From NCBI GenBank assembly GCA_002492725.1, contig DLAF01000050.1, positions 62,001 through 126,000 of the forward strand: DNA of 64,000 nt, read 5' to 3'. Position 1 is the first letter of the stretch, and every line of letters starts with the position of its first letter. Source of the stretch: Lachnospiraceae bacterium UBA7054 (GTDB lineage Bacteria; Bacillota; Clostridia; Lachnospirales; Lachnospiraceae). The position numbers were made by a program, and so were the translations under genes. This document shows, one piece after another, positions 17,132 to 25,576 of the stretch. The notes beneath the pieces are model-generated. The model was not told the origin of the DNA. It searched no databases and worked only from the letters and a program-made list of their open reading frames with translations.

Positions 17132-18649
17132 CTATTCTGCTTCCAGCCCATATTCTGCGCCGTAGCGCTCCAGCCAGAGCGGCCGGTCAATCGATACCAC
17201 ACTCTGTTTCCCGTAAAACCTGCCTGTTACCTGGTTGGTATACGCATTCGGATTTGCAGTGACCGGCATATGCATCAAAGGTCCCTGTACATCATTGATG
17301 CCGGGAATGACCGCATCCGTTACCGCGTCATCTTCCAAAAGTTTTGTCTGCAGATCCATCTGCTTACGAAAGTCTGCGGCTTGTCCGCTAGTTATGTAAA
17401 CCAGGGCAGTGTAGGAGGTACAGCTCTTCACGTTGCTGCGTTTTAGCAGCCCGAGCACCGCGCACACCAAAAACCCCGCCGCGACCACGCCCCAAAGAAT
17501 TTTCTTTGCCGCACCGTCTTCTTTTTTGTTTCTTAGCAACGTGACGAAACCGTCCGCCGCCATCAGCAGGATAAAGGCCGCCGTCAGCAAAAAGACCAGA
17601 TAATTCGTGTTGGGCACGCCCTTGGAATACGCCACGTCCGCATAGATGGCCGGCGCCTGCATCGCGCTGTACAGACAAAAGAGCAGAAGTCCTGCCGCAA
17701 ACCGATGAGGAATCTGCAGCCCTTCTTCCCGCTGCCAAAGCAGGATCAAAAAGAGCAGAAAGAGAAACAAAAGCCCCACCAGCGCAAGCGGCCTCTCCTT
17801 CCCGTAAACGCCGATGTCTTTGACCGCACAGACAAAAGAGGCGCCTATCGTTTGCAGCGCCCTCGCCGGCGAAAAGCCAAATTCCGCTCCGCCCCGAACC
17901 AGATTGCCGGGCGATTTCATACTGATCACAAGACCGATCAGCTCCGTCAATACGGGAATCCCCAGCAGGAAGATCCGCCTGTCCCTTTTCAAAAGCCACA
18001 CCGCCGCGCAGACGTAACACGCCGTGATCAGGGCAAGAAGCGCCGCCTGATAATTGGAGCCGCCCAAAAGCGTCATAAAAAGGAGTATCCCCACAAACGT
18101 ACTTTTGCGCCAGGTCTCACCATATCTAAGAAGCCACACGGTGAGTACCTGACACATGGCAAAGGGCAGCATATAGTGAGCGCATCCGTTAAACCAATAG
18201 ATCGCGGATTTGGTGCCCGGGATAAACTCGATGCTTATGATGAGAAACCAGACCGCGATCAACAGACAGCTCCACCCGTCAAAATGAAGCTTCCTGCACA
18301 AAACTTCCCGAAACAGATAAGCGGTGCTCCCGATCCACAAAAAGAGCATCAAAACCGCCACGATCACATAAGCCCCATCGTGAAACACCTCGGGCTGCAG
18401 CGCAAACACCGCGATACTAAACCACGTGCCCTGCCATCCGCCGTAAAACTCTTTGACCGTCCGGCACATCCCCTTAAAAACTTCCACCAAAGAATGCGTT
18501 CCCATCCATGCCGTTCTGGTATGAAAGCCATAGCCATAATCATCACCGGTCGCCCTGTTGACACCCGTCAGATATACGATCGGTATCAATAAAATAAGAA
18601 AAATGATCACGCTGGCGCAGGCAATCATCTTTCGATTTCTCTCAGACAT
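17132..18649 (-). CDS. Membrane glycosyltransferase-like protein, DUF6056-like
   Basis: This 505-residue protein has about 11 hydrophobic segments. After helix 1 the loop TGVNRATGDDYGYGFHTRTAW and then YGGWQGTWFS matches the DDY...W...WQGT pattern of DUF6056/GT-C-like proteins. NTNYLVFLLTAAF and a soluble tail end the protein. It is the first gene of the 18649-9596 operon; GGGAG precedes the ATG. A polyprenol-linked sugar transferase acting with GtrA is inferred from context and fold type, not from a known homologue. Confidence 0.78.
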   Translation of the reverse strand: MSERNRKMIACASVIIFLILLIPIVYLTGVNRATGDDYGYGFHTRTAWMGTHSLVEVFKGMCRTVKEFYGGWQGTWFSIAVFALQPEVFHDGAYVIVAVLMLFLWIGSTAYLFREVLCRKLHFDGWSCLLIAVWFLIISIEFIPGTKSAIYWFNGCAHYMLPFAMCQVLTVWLLRYGETWRKSTFVGILLFMTLLGGSNYQAALLALITACYVCAAVWLLKRDRRIFLLGIPVLTELIGLVISMKSPGNLVRGGAEFGFSPARALQTIGASFVCAVKDIGVYGKERPLALVGLLFLFLLFLILLWQREEGLQIPHRFAAGLLLFCLYSAMQAPAIYADVAYSKGVPNTNYLVFLLTAAFILLMAADGFVTLLRNKKEDGAAKKILWGVVAAGFLVCAVLGLLKRSNVKSCTSYTALVYITSGQAADFRKQMDLQTKLLEDDAVTDAVIPGINDVQGPLMHMPVTANPNAYTNQVTGRFYGKQSVVSIDRPLWLERYGAEYGLEAE

Positions 18650-18688
18650 GCATTTTCTCCCTGATCCACATTCCGTTCATCCCGCCGC

Positions 18689-18717
18689 TTGCCAAATGCA
18701 GACGAATTCCCTATAAT
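18689..18717 (+). promoter_or_regulatory. Sigma-A promoter of the VOC gene
   Basis: TTGCCA (18689-18694), an exact 17-base spacer and TATAAT (18712-18717) lie 66 bases before the ATG. Confidence 0.75.
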
Positions 18718-18782
18718 AAAAACAACCGACATTATGTATTAGTATACACAATCCCGGTCTATTTATCAATAAGGAGGCTTCC

Positions 18783-19181
18783 ATGCAGGCATTCAAAATC
18801 CATCACATCGGTTATCTGGTAAAAAAAATGGAAAAGGCGCAGAAAACCTTTGTATCACTCGGCTATCAGATTGAGCAGGAAACCGTCTATGATTCCATCC
18901 GCGACGTAACGATCTGCTTTCTGCAAAAAGACGGCTATCGGATTGAGCTGGTCTCCCCGGTTTCGGAAAACTCTGTGGCCGCAGGCCTCCTCAAAAAATA
19001 TAAAAACTGCCCTTATCATATCTGTTATGAAGCAAACGATTACGAGACTGCTGCCGCGTCCCTGTCTGCGGCGGGCTTTCTGGCAATTGACACACCTACC
19101 GAAGCGCCCGCTATGGGCAGACGCAAAGTAGTCTTCTTTTCCAGCCCCGCCATCGGCATGGTGGAACTTTTACTTCCCTGA
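18783..19181 (+). CDS. VOC family protein (methylmalonyl-CoA epimerase/glyoxalase-like)
   Basis: This 132-residue single-domain protein has the paired beta-alpha-beta-beta-beta modules of the vicinal oxygen chelate fold: KIHHIGYLVKKMEKA at the N-terminus with the metal-type His, RIELVSP ending module 1, CPYHICYEANDYETAAASL opening module 2, and IGMVELLLP at the end. The H...E...H...E metal set looks intact. AAGGAGG lies 5 bases before the ATG and a consensus promoter lies upstream. It converges on the SGNH-FkbH-ACP operon; similar VOC proteins often accompany ACP/FkbH modules, so a substrate bound to ACP or CoA is possible. Confidence 0.88.
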   Translation: MQAFKIHHIGYLVKKMEKAQKTFVSLGYQIEQETVYDSIRDVTICFLQKDGYRIELVSPVSENSVAAGLLKKYKNCPYHICYEANDYETAAASLSAAGFLAIDTPTEAPAMGRRKVVFFSSPAIGMVELLLP

Positions 19182-19235
19182 TATCATGACTACCAGCCGA
19201 AAACGCTTTGAACAGCATTCCTTACAGACGTCGCG

Positions 19236-19478
19236 CTAATCAATCTGGCTAAGAATGATATCCGCCATCTCGCCCACATTCTTCATGGACACCACCTGGC
19301 CCATATTGAATTTGATGCCAAACTCCTGCTCCACAGCCGCCAGCAGATTAATGTGCTCGAGGGAATCCCACTCCTCGATATCGTCCGCCGTGGTCTGGTC
19401 TGTCACGGTGATCTCCTCGTCGTCAAAGACATCCCGAAACACTTCATTTAACGTTTCAAACACTTCTTCTCTGCTCAT
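19236..19478 (-). CDS. Acyl carrier protein
   Basis: This 80-residue acidic protein carries the phosphopantetheine-attachment motif DSLEHINLL (Ser40), as in free-standing carrier proteins of acyl-transfer modules. AGAGGG precedes the ATG. It directly follows the FkbH-like gene (66-base gap), the classic arrangement in which FkbH loads a C3 unit onto a dedicated ACP. It lacks fatty-acid-synthesis neighbours, so it is not the housekeeping AcpP. Confidence 0.93.
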   Translation of the reverse strand: MSREEVFETLNEVFRDVFDDEEITVTDQTTADDIEEWDSLEHINLLAAVEQEFGIKFNMGQVVSMKNVGEMADIILSQID

Positions 19479-19544
19479 TGCACCCTCTTCTCCGAAGCAA
19501 TCCTGTGATTGCTCCCTTTCCGTTTATAAAACCGTTTCTCCGAC

Positions 19545-21398
19545 TTACTGTGATACCACCGCAATTACCGTATTTTTCGGCGTATAATCCGCAGGAATCA
19601 CATAACGCCAGATTGTGACACCCGTGTCAGTTTCTTCCGTCTTCTCAAAGCCCATTGCTTTGTAAAAGTCTTTTACCATGGCATTTTTTGCAGTGGGATA
19701 ATAATATCCCATAATTGTCCCGATGCCGCAGGCCTGACACGCCTCTACTACGCTGTCCATCATAGCATATTCCATATCCCGCTTCAATACCCGACAGCTC
19801 ATCAGCCACAATTCGATGTGCAAAACGCTCCCGTCCGCGGATGCGCCCAAACTTTGCACGGCCCCTCCGCCCTGTCGATACGCTGCGGCATCCTCCATCC
19901 TGCCGCGCCTTCCGATCACCACACTGACCACGCCGTTGTCCCCGAAGCGGTCCTCCAGCTTTCCATAACGGGTGATATATCCCGCATCGGCAGCAAAAGT
20001 CTCGATTTCGCCCTGTGTATATCTTCTCGTCGTCAGATTAAACTGATTGCTCTTATTGGTGAGCTGCGCGATTCTCGCCATATAGAGCGGCTCAAAAGGT
20101 CTGATCGTCCCTTTCATCTCCAGGGAAAGCAGATATTCCCGATAATCGCCAAACTGCGCCTGCTGCTTTTTCCGCTCCACATTTGCACGGTACATCTCAT
20201 TGCGCTTTCTGTCATCCTCCGACAGCTTCGTCACCTCAAAAAAGCCGCTGTGATCTAAGATCCTCACATACTGTTCCGGCGTACCGATCGCAGGAACGGC
20301 CACGCCAGGCACCTGCATCTGCACGATTTCCCGCTCTGCCGGATTATCGTCCACAAACACCAGGCTGTCCGGCAGGATGGTAAGCTCCTGCGCAATTTCT
20401 GCGATATTTTGGCTTTTGGGCTCCCAGTTGGCCTTGATCAGAATAAAGTCTTCCGGCTTTAAGACACCCTCCGGATGATTTAACCCCGCCAGCGCATTTT
20501 CCTCCTCATTCTTGGAGTTGACCGTCAGCATGACGCCGATGTCTTTCTGCGCCTTTAAGTAGGCCTGAAACTCCGCATAGACCTGTCCCATAGGCGTCTC
20601 CTGCCCGATCTCCAGATTCTCCGGGCCGTCGTCTCCGACGATGCCGCCCCAGAGGGTATTGTCCAGATCCAGCGCAAGCGCTTTTTTATTCTTTCCGAAG
20701 ATCGACTTGATGATATGAGACAGATTATGGGCAAAGTCCGGAATGGCCTGCATACAGCAGGCGTATTTATACATATGCCAGTACAGCGGATCCGACCAGC
20801 GGTCAAGCCCGTAGGCCGCCGACAGATAGTTGATATCATGGATGTAAAAGTTTTCATGCTCTCTGGCATACTGATAGAAAGCTTCATTGAGTCTGTTTAA
20901 AAATGAGATCCGCCCCTGAATGTACACCGCTTCCTGATTTCCCAGCAGTCTGTAATATGGATATTCAAAGTTATTTTGAATAATAGGGCAGTGCCAGGTG
21001 TCCGCAAGCTTGTCCCACATCACCTGAAAATGCGCATACTGTCCCTCAAACAGTTCATCGACCCGCTCCTTTGTATCTCCCGGAGAAGGATAGTCTGTTA
21101 CGTTGCGGTTTGAGGTATGAATAAAGATCAGCTCCGGCGCAAAGTCTGACAGGAGCGGGTTATCAAACATCGCATCCTGCCAATACTGCGCGTACTCCGA
21201 TTCGTAAAAGACGGGACGGATCCCCTGCTCCAGCAAAAACAGTTCCAAGATCCGTATGATATCATGCGTCGTGCTGCCGCCAAGCACCGCGATCCGCTTT
21301 TCCAGAAAATCCGTCCTGCTCTCCAAAAGTGCCTTCTTTAGTTTTTTTGACTTCTTTAAGATCAGTTCCCCGTCATAGGGATACGTAAGCTCCTGCAT
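19545..21398 (-). CDS. FkbH-like HAD-IIIC family protein
   Basis: The protein has 617 residues when started at MQELTYPYDGELILKK. GGAG lies 6 bases before that ATG, while the in-frame ATG at 21410 has a poorer site. Three parts are visible: an N-terminal SGNH-like domain (IAVLGGSTTHDIIRILE), a HAD-IIIC phosphatase domain with ALDLDNTLWGGIVGDDG (about 244-257) and SLVFVDDNPAERE, and a GNAT-like C-terminal domain ending in MGYYYPTAKNAMVKDFYKAMGF. Characterised FkbH enzymes convert 1,3-bisphosphoglycerate into glyceryl-ACP. With the ACP gene next to it, it probably prepares a carrier-bound C3 acyl group, here perhaps for decoration of a surface polymer. Confidence 0.9.
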   Translation of the reverse strand: MQELTYPYDGELILKKSKKLKKALLESRTDFLEKRIAVLGGSTTHDIIRILELFLLEQGIRPVFYESEYAQYWQDAMFDNPLLSDFAPELIFIHTSNRNVTDYPSPGDTKERVDELFEGQYAHFQVMWDKLADTWHCPIIQNNFEYPYYRLLGNQEAVYIQGRISFLNRLNEAFYQYAREHENFYIHDINYLSAAYGLDRWSDPLYWHMYKYACCMQAIPDFAHNLSHIIKSIFGKNKKALALDLDNTLWGGIVGDDGPENLEIGQETPMGQVYAEFQAYLKAQKDIGVMLTVNSKNEEENALAGLNHPEGVLKPEDFILIKANWEPKSQNIAEIAQELTILPDSLVFVDDNPAEREIVQMQVPGVAVPAIGTPEQYVRILDHSGFFEVTKLSEDDRKRNEMYRANVERKKQQAQFGDYREYLLSLEMKGTIRPFEPLYMARIAQLTNKSNQFNLTTRRYTQGEIETFAADAGYITRYGKLEDRFGDNGVVSVVIGRRGRMEDAAAYRQGGGAVQSLGASADGSVLHIELWLMSCRVLKRDMEYAMMDSVVEACQACGIGTIMGYYYPTAKNAMVKDFYKAMGFEKTEETDTGVTIWRYVIPADYTPKNTVIAVVSQ

Positions 21399-21435
21399 CC
21401 TAATCTCCATTCCCGTACATTTATGCTATCGCCGC

Positions 21436-22590
21436 TCACTCCTGCGGCGCATAATCCTTATGAATGATCTCTGCAATCTTCTCTGCATATACTCTGGCGC
21501 CGAGGGGCGTCATATGAACGCCGTCCGCCAGATATTTATCCGCCGTCCCGGCATCAATGCCGCTGTTTTCAAAAGCATTAAAGAAAATAACGCCTTCTTC
21601 CTTATACTGATCGGCTATATAACCCGTTCCTCTGGCAAAATTAACAAGGGGCCCGTAGCCATAATCCAGCGAATAGCCGTCGCCGATAAACGTCTTGCCG
21701 CTGAAGATCTGGCAGTAATGCGGTGCAACCAGCAAAATCTGCGCATTGGGGAAATAATTCTTGAGTGCGTTAACCGCATCCTCTAACGCCCCGGTATAAG
21801 TATGGGATGCCTTCACCGCCAGCGTCTCCCCATTTTCCAGATAGCGGCTGTTGGGAATCTTTCCGGTAAGGAAATCATTGACGCCGTATTCGATGATAAA
21901 GTAGTCTGTCTTTGAAAAATCGCATGTTTCCAGTATTTCCTTCGCGGCATAGCCCTCAAACACATCAGGACTGATATTGCCCTGGATCGCGTTGATAATC
22001 CCCAGCAGGCCGCAGGAAGTCCAGTTATTATAATCGTAATGTTCATTCGGTAAAAGTGCCGCCGTCGTCCCGCCTATGGACATGTTGTAGACCTTTGCGT
22101 TCAGCTGTTCCGAAATGATATCTGCCGCACCGCTCTCCGTCCTGTCGCCGTCCATGATACTGTCACCCATGATGACGACCTGCATGCTGTATTCTTTGTC
22201 GTCTTTCTCCTTTTCAGGCGCCTTTTCTTCTTCTCCTTCTCCGGATTTTTGATCCTCCGTATTTGGCTTTTTTTGCGTACTCTGTGTATTCTGTGTATCC
22301 TGCGTATTCTCCATCACTTTGACGGACGTCTCCTCCGGATTTTCGACGCTTGCAGCAGGAAGCTGTTCTTCCCGGCCGGACGTTACGCCAGCCTCATCCT
22401 GCAGCCGCTGCCACTCTTCTTTCAGCTCCTGCACGGTCTGACTGTTCTGCTCCTCAAGAGCAAGCCTCTCTTTTTCCACCCGGATCTGCGCCTGTCCATA
22501 AACGATCTCAATGATGGCCAGAATGCAGAAACCGATCAGAATCACCAGCAAGATATTGATATTTTGTCTGCCTTTTCTTGTATTTCCCAT
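21436..22590 (-). CDS. Membrane-anchored SGNH/GDSL hydrolase
   Basis: This 384-residue protein has an N-terminal membrane anchor (about 12-32), a coiled-coil (about 36-66) and a Glu/Lys/Thr-rich linker (about 70-135). An extracytoplasmic SGNH domain follows: block I VVIMGDSIMDGD (about 138-149), IIEYGVNDFLTG as block III, and YLADGVHMTPLGARVYAE with the catalytic Asp/His. It is first in the operon with FkbH and ACP. An acyl-transfer or esterase role on cell-surface glycan is likely. Confidence 0.87.
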   Translation of the reverse strand: MGNTRKGRQNINILLVILIGFCILAIIEIVYGQAQIRVEKERLALEEQNSQTVQELKEEWQRLQDEAGVTSGREEQLPAASVENPEETSVKVMENTQDTQNTQSTQKKPNTEDQKSGEGEEEKAPEKEKDDKEYSMQVVIMGDSIMDGDRTESGAADIISEQLNAKVYNMSIGGTTAALLPNEHYDYNNWTSCGLLGIINAIQGNISPDVFEGYAAKEILETCDFSKTDYFIIEYGVNDFLTGKIPNSRYLENGETLAVKASHTYTGALEDAVNALKNYFPNAQILLVAPHYCQIFSGKTFIGDGYSLDYGYGPLVNFARGTGYIADQYKEEGVIFFNAFENSGIDAGTADKYLADGVHMTPLGARVYAEKIAEIIHKDYAPQE

Positions 22591-22748
22591 ATTACCACCG
22601 ACCTTTCCTGTCTGTCAAACGTATATCATCACGTGATTTGCTTAATCTGTAATTCACTCTATCATATTTTTTCTCCGTTTCCTATATCCGTAAACAGGAA
22701 TTAAAGAAATTTTCCACAAATCTTAATATTTTTCTCCCTTACAGTTTA

Positions 22749-22757
22749 TGGTATAAT
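22749..22757 (+). promoter_or_regulatory. Extended -10 promoter
   Basis: TGGTATAAT (22749-22757), 50 bases before the ATG at 22808. The -35 region is T-rich without a good match. Confidence 0.5.
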
Positions 22758-22807
22758 GGTCACAGATATGCACACGGATTGGTTTTTACGAACACGAGGA
22801 AGATTCG

Positions 22808-24535
22808 ATGTCGAATTTCTTATTTTTTCTGCTTCTTGCTGCGTTCTATGCAATTGAATTACTATTGATCGGCCCGGTGGACGGTATCAACGACGACTGG
22901 GGAATGTACAGCATCCTCTCAGGCGCGTACACGGGAGCACCTGACGCTCATGTCATGTTTTTCCTTTACCCGCTTTCCTGGCTGCTCTCAAAGCTCTACA
23001 GCCTTTGCAGTTTCATCCCCTGGTACGGCCTTTTTCAACACGGCGTTCAAATCGGCAGCCTCTTCACCGTCTATCGGCGCACGCTGCGGATCCGCAAAAA
23101 GCACGACCCTGAAAAGTTTCTGATTCCGGTGGCCTGCACCACCTTCCTGCTTTTGTTTTTTATCATAAATCTCAATGTGCTCTCGGAAGCACAGTATACC
23201 ACAACGGCGGGACTTGCCGCGGCGGCGGCGCTTTTTTGCTTTATCACCGCCCGGACCGGGCAGTCAAAGTCCGGGTTTTTCCGAGACAATATACCGACTT
23301 TTCTGTTATCTTGGATTGCATTCTCCATGCGCCAGAATATCTTTTATCTCTGTCTGCCCATGGCGGGAATGCTCTGGCTTGCCAAATGGATCCTGTCCCG
23401 CCGAAACAGACATGAGGACACCGCCTTCAAGCTCCTCGGCTTTGCCCTCATCTTAGGCCTTGGCATGGGAATCTTATGGGGCATCAACGCCGCGGCCTAC
23501 GCCTCCCCCGAATGGTCTGATTTTCGCAAGATCAATCACTACAGGGAGCGGGTAGGAGACTTCTACACCTGGCCGGAATACGAGGAATGTAAGGACGATC
23601 TTAATGCGCTTGGCATCGATGAGGAAAGCTATCTCTATCGGCGAAGCGGCGCGCCCTATATCGGCCACGATATGACAGTCTCAGACTGGGAGGATATGCA
23701 CCGCATCGCCAGGAAATATTACCTTGCCCGCACAAGCTTAAAAGACCGCCTCAAACGAACCGTCATCGGACTGGTAAACGTCTTTTTCTACGAAGATGGC
23801 ATGCAGCCCGCCAATCTGCTGGCCGGACTTTTGCTGCTCTTAACCCCCGTATACATTCTCTTTGAGCGAAACGGACAGGCCCTCTTTGTGTATCTGATGT
23901 ATCTGTTCGGACGCACTGTCAGCTGGTGCTATGTGCTCTATGAGGGACGTTTCCCCAAACGCATCGTACAGCCGCTCATCACTGCTGATTTTCTGATCCT
24001 GTTCGCGATCCTTTTGGCCTTTAATCTGCTGCGGCCAGCTAACTTTCGGAAATCCATCGTTTTACCGGCCATTGTGATAGCGCTCAGCGTCTTCTCCCTT
24101 CATGTGACGCGCGTAAACGTACAGGAAAACTACCGCGTCCACCAAGAGACCTGGGAGGGCCTGAAAGATTACTGTTTCTCCCACCCGGACAATTTTTACA
24201 TATGGACCTACAATTCGGGGACCCTGGAGCATTTTTGTGAAATGTCCTTTGCCATGGATCAGGGCGTCTATCAGAACTTTCTTTACACAAACTGGGGCGT
24301 TGTCTGCAATCCCAACACGCAAAAAAAACTGTCCGACCAGGGAATCGGCAGTTTCGGCCAAGATCTGGTGGACAGCAATCATGTATACTTTATTTTACAG
24401 GAGGCTCCTCACAACGAGGAACATCCCGTTATCCTGTATTTCCGACATACCTTTCAGGCAAAGCTTACCGTCGCCGACACCTTTACCGCAGGCGATACCT
24501 CGTACTGCGTCTATCAGCTTCGCCCTGCCGAGTAA
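22808..24535 (+). CDS. Polytopic membrane protein, GT-C-like, unassigned
   Basis: This 575-residue protein has about 11 hydrophobic segments. The loop after helix 1 reads LLIGPVDGINDDWGMYSILSG, an acidic DD motif placed as in GT-C glycosyltransferases. It ends in a soluble domain of about 120 residues (NFYIWTYNSGT, VYFILQEAPHNEEHPVILYF, YCVYQLRP), similar in layout to the other large membrane proteins of this locus. AGGA lies 8 bases before the ATG. I do not recognise the family. It ends 5 bases from the converging GT2 gene. Confidence 0.8.
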   Translation: MSNFLFFLLLAAFYAIELLLIGPVDGINDDWGMYSILSGAYTGAPDAHVMFFLYPLSWLLSKLYSLCSFIPWYGLFQHGVQIGSLFTVYRRTLRIRKKHDPEKFLIPVACTTFLLLFFIINLNVLSEAQYTTTAGLAAAAALFCFITARTGQSKSGFFRDNIPTFLLSWIAFSMRQNIFYLCLPMAGMLWLAKWILSRRNRHEDTAFKLLGFALILGLGMGILWGINAAAYASPEWSDFRKINHYRERVGDFYTWPEYEECKDDLNALGIDEESYLYRRSGAPYIGHDMTVSDWEDMHRIARKYYLARTSLKDRLKRTVIGLVNVFFYEDGMQPANLLAGLLLLLTPVYILFERNGQALFVYLMYLFGRTVSWCYVLYEGRFPKRIVQPLITADFLILFAILLAFNLLRPANFRKSIVLPAIVIALSVFSLHVTRVNVQENYRVHQETWEGLKDYCFSHPDNFYIWTYNSGTLEHFCEMSFAMDQGVYQNFLYTNWGVVCNPNTQKKLSDQGIGSFGQDLVDSNHVYFILQEAPHNEEHPVILYFRHTFQAKLTVADTFTAGDTSYCVYQLRPAE

Positions 24536-24540
24536 AATAC

Positions 24541-25473
24541 TTACTGCTCCCGCACCCGCCTGGTCACAAGCGTCAGACGGTATTCAAAGTCACGTCTGTT
24601 TTTAAGCGCCATGTTGGACAGTATCAACCCCGCAAACAGAGACTGCAGCGCGGCCAGTCCGATAAAGCCGCAGACAAAGAGCGTCGGGAAGCGGTCCACC
24701 AGCCCCGTCTCAATATAGGTGATCAGAATCGGCACAAAGAGCACGACTGCCAGGATCGTGAGTATGACCGCGCAGAGACCAAAAAAGCCGAAAGGCTTAT
24801 AATCCCGATATAATTTCATGATCGTGTGCAGAACCTTAAAGCCGTCCGAGAAGGTATTTAATTTTGATTCGCTCCCCTCGGGCCTGTCTCGGTAATCCAC
24901 GATCACGTTTTCAATCTGCATATTGTTGTAGACGGCATGAATGGTCATCTCCGTCTCGATCTCAAACCCGGTAGAAAGCACGGGAAACGTCTTGACAAAG
25001 CCGTAGCTGAACGCGCGGTATCCTGTCATGATATCCTTGATATCGCAGTGGAACAGACGGTTGATGCTGCTGCGCACGATGGAATTGCCAAAATTATGGA
25101 AGGGTCTCTTGTTCTCCGTGAAATACGTGGAAGAAAGTCTGTCACCCACCACCATGTCCGCGCCGTGAAGCAGCACCTGATCCGCCATTTCCCTGGCGTA
25201 TTCCATGGGATAGGTGTCATCGCCGTCCACCATGATGTAGCACTCCGCCTCCACCTCGCGGAACATCCTGCGTATCACATTTCCCTTTCCCTGCATATAT
25301 TCGTTGCGGACCACTGCGCCTGCCTCTCTGGCAAGCTCCACCGTGCGGTCGTTCGAATTATTGTTATAGACATAAATCACCGCTTCGGGAATTGCTTCCC
25401 TGGCGTCCTTCACCACCTTGGCGATCGTCTTTTCTTCATTATAACATGGAATTAATACCGCTATCTTGTCCAT
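24541..25473 (-). CDS. GT2 glycosyltransferase, GtrB/DPM1-like
   Basis: This 310-residue protein is started at MDKIAVLIPCYNEE (25473) because GGGAG lies 7 bases before that ATG; a longer frame to 25506 has no site. The GT-A fold is shown by PCYNEEKTIAKV, VYNNNSNDRTVE and the metal motif DGDDTYP. Two or three C-terminal helices (about 220-295) are as in polyprenyl-phosphate glycosyltransferases. It probably makes a polyprenyl-phosphate sugar on the cytosolic face for the GtrA/GT-C proteins of the locus. A weak extended -10 (TGGTAGAAT) lies about 60 bases upstream. Confidence 0.9.
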   Translation of the reverse strand: MDKIAVLIPCYNEEKTIAKVVKDAREAIPEAVIYVYNNNSNDRTVELAREAGAVVRNEYMQGKGNVIRRMFREVEAECYIMVDGDDTYPMEYAREMADQVLLHGADMVVGDRLSSTYFTENKRPFHNFGNSIVRSSINRLFHCDIKDIMTGYRAFSYGFVKTFPVLSTGFEIETEMTIHAVYNNMQIENVIVDYRDRPEGSESKLNTFSDGFKVLHTIMKLYRDYKPFGFFGLCAVILTILAVVLFVPILITYIETGLVDRFPTLFVCGFIGLAALQSLFAGLILSNMALKNRRDFEYRLTLVTRRVREQ

Positions 25474-25576
25474 CTGACATCTCCCGAACCCTATGACGCA
25501 TTTCAATAGATACGATTATTCTACCATATATTCCCTTACTTTTCTATCCCATTTTATCCATCGCGCATAAAACGAA

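Noticed and set aside
17705..18592. 295-codon plus-strand frame
   Set aside because: Antisense to the DUF6056-like gene; Lys/Arg/Gln-rich translation typical of a shadow of hydrophobic codons.
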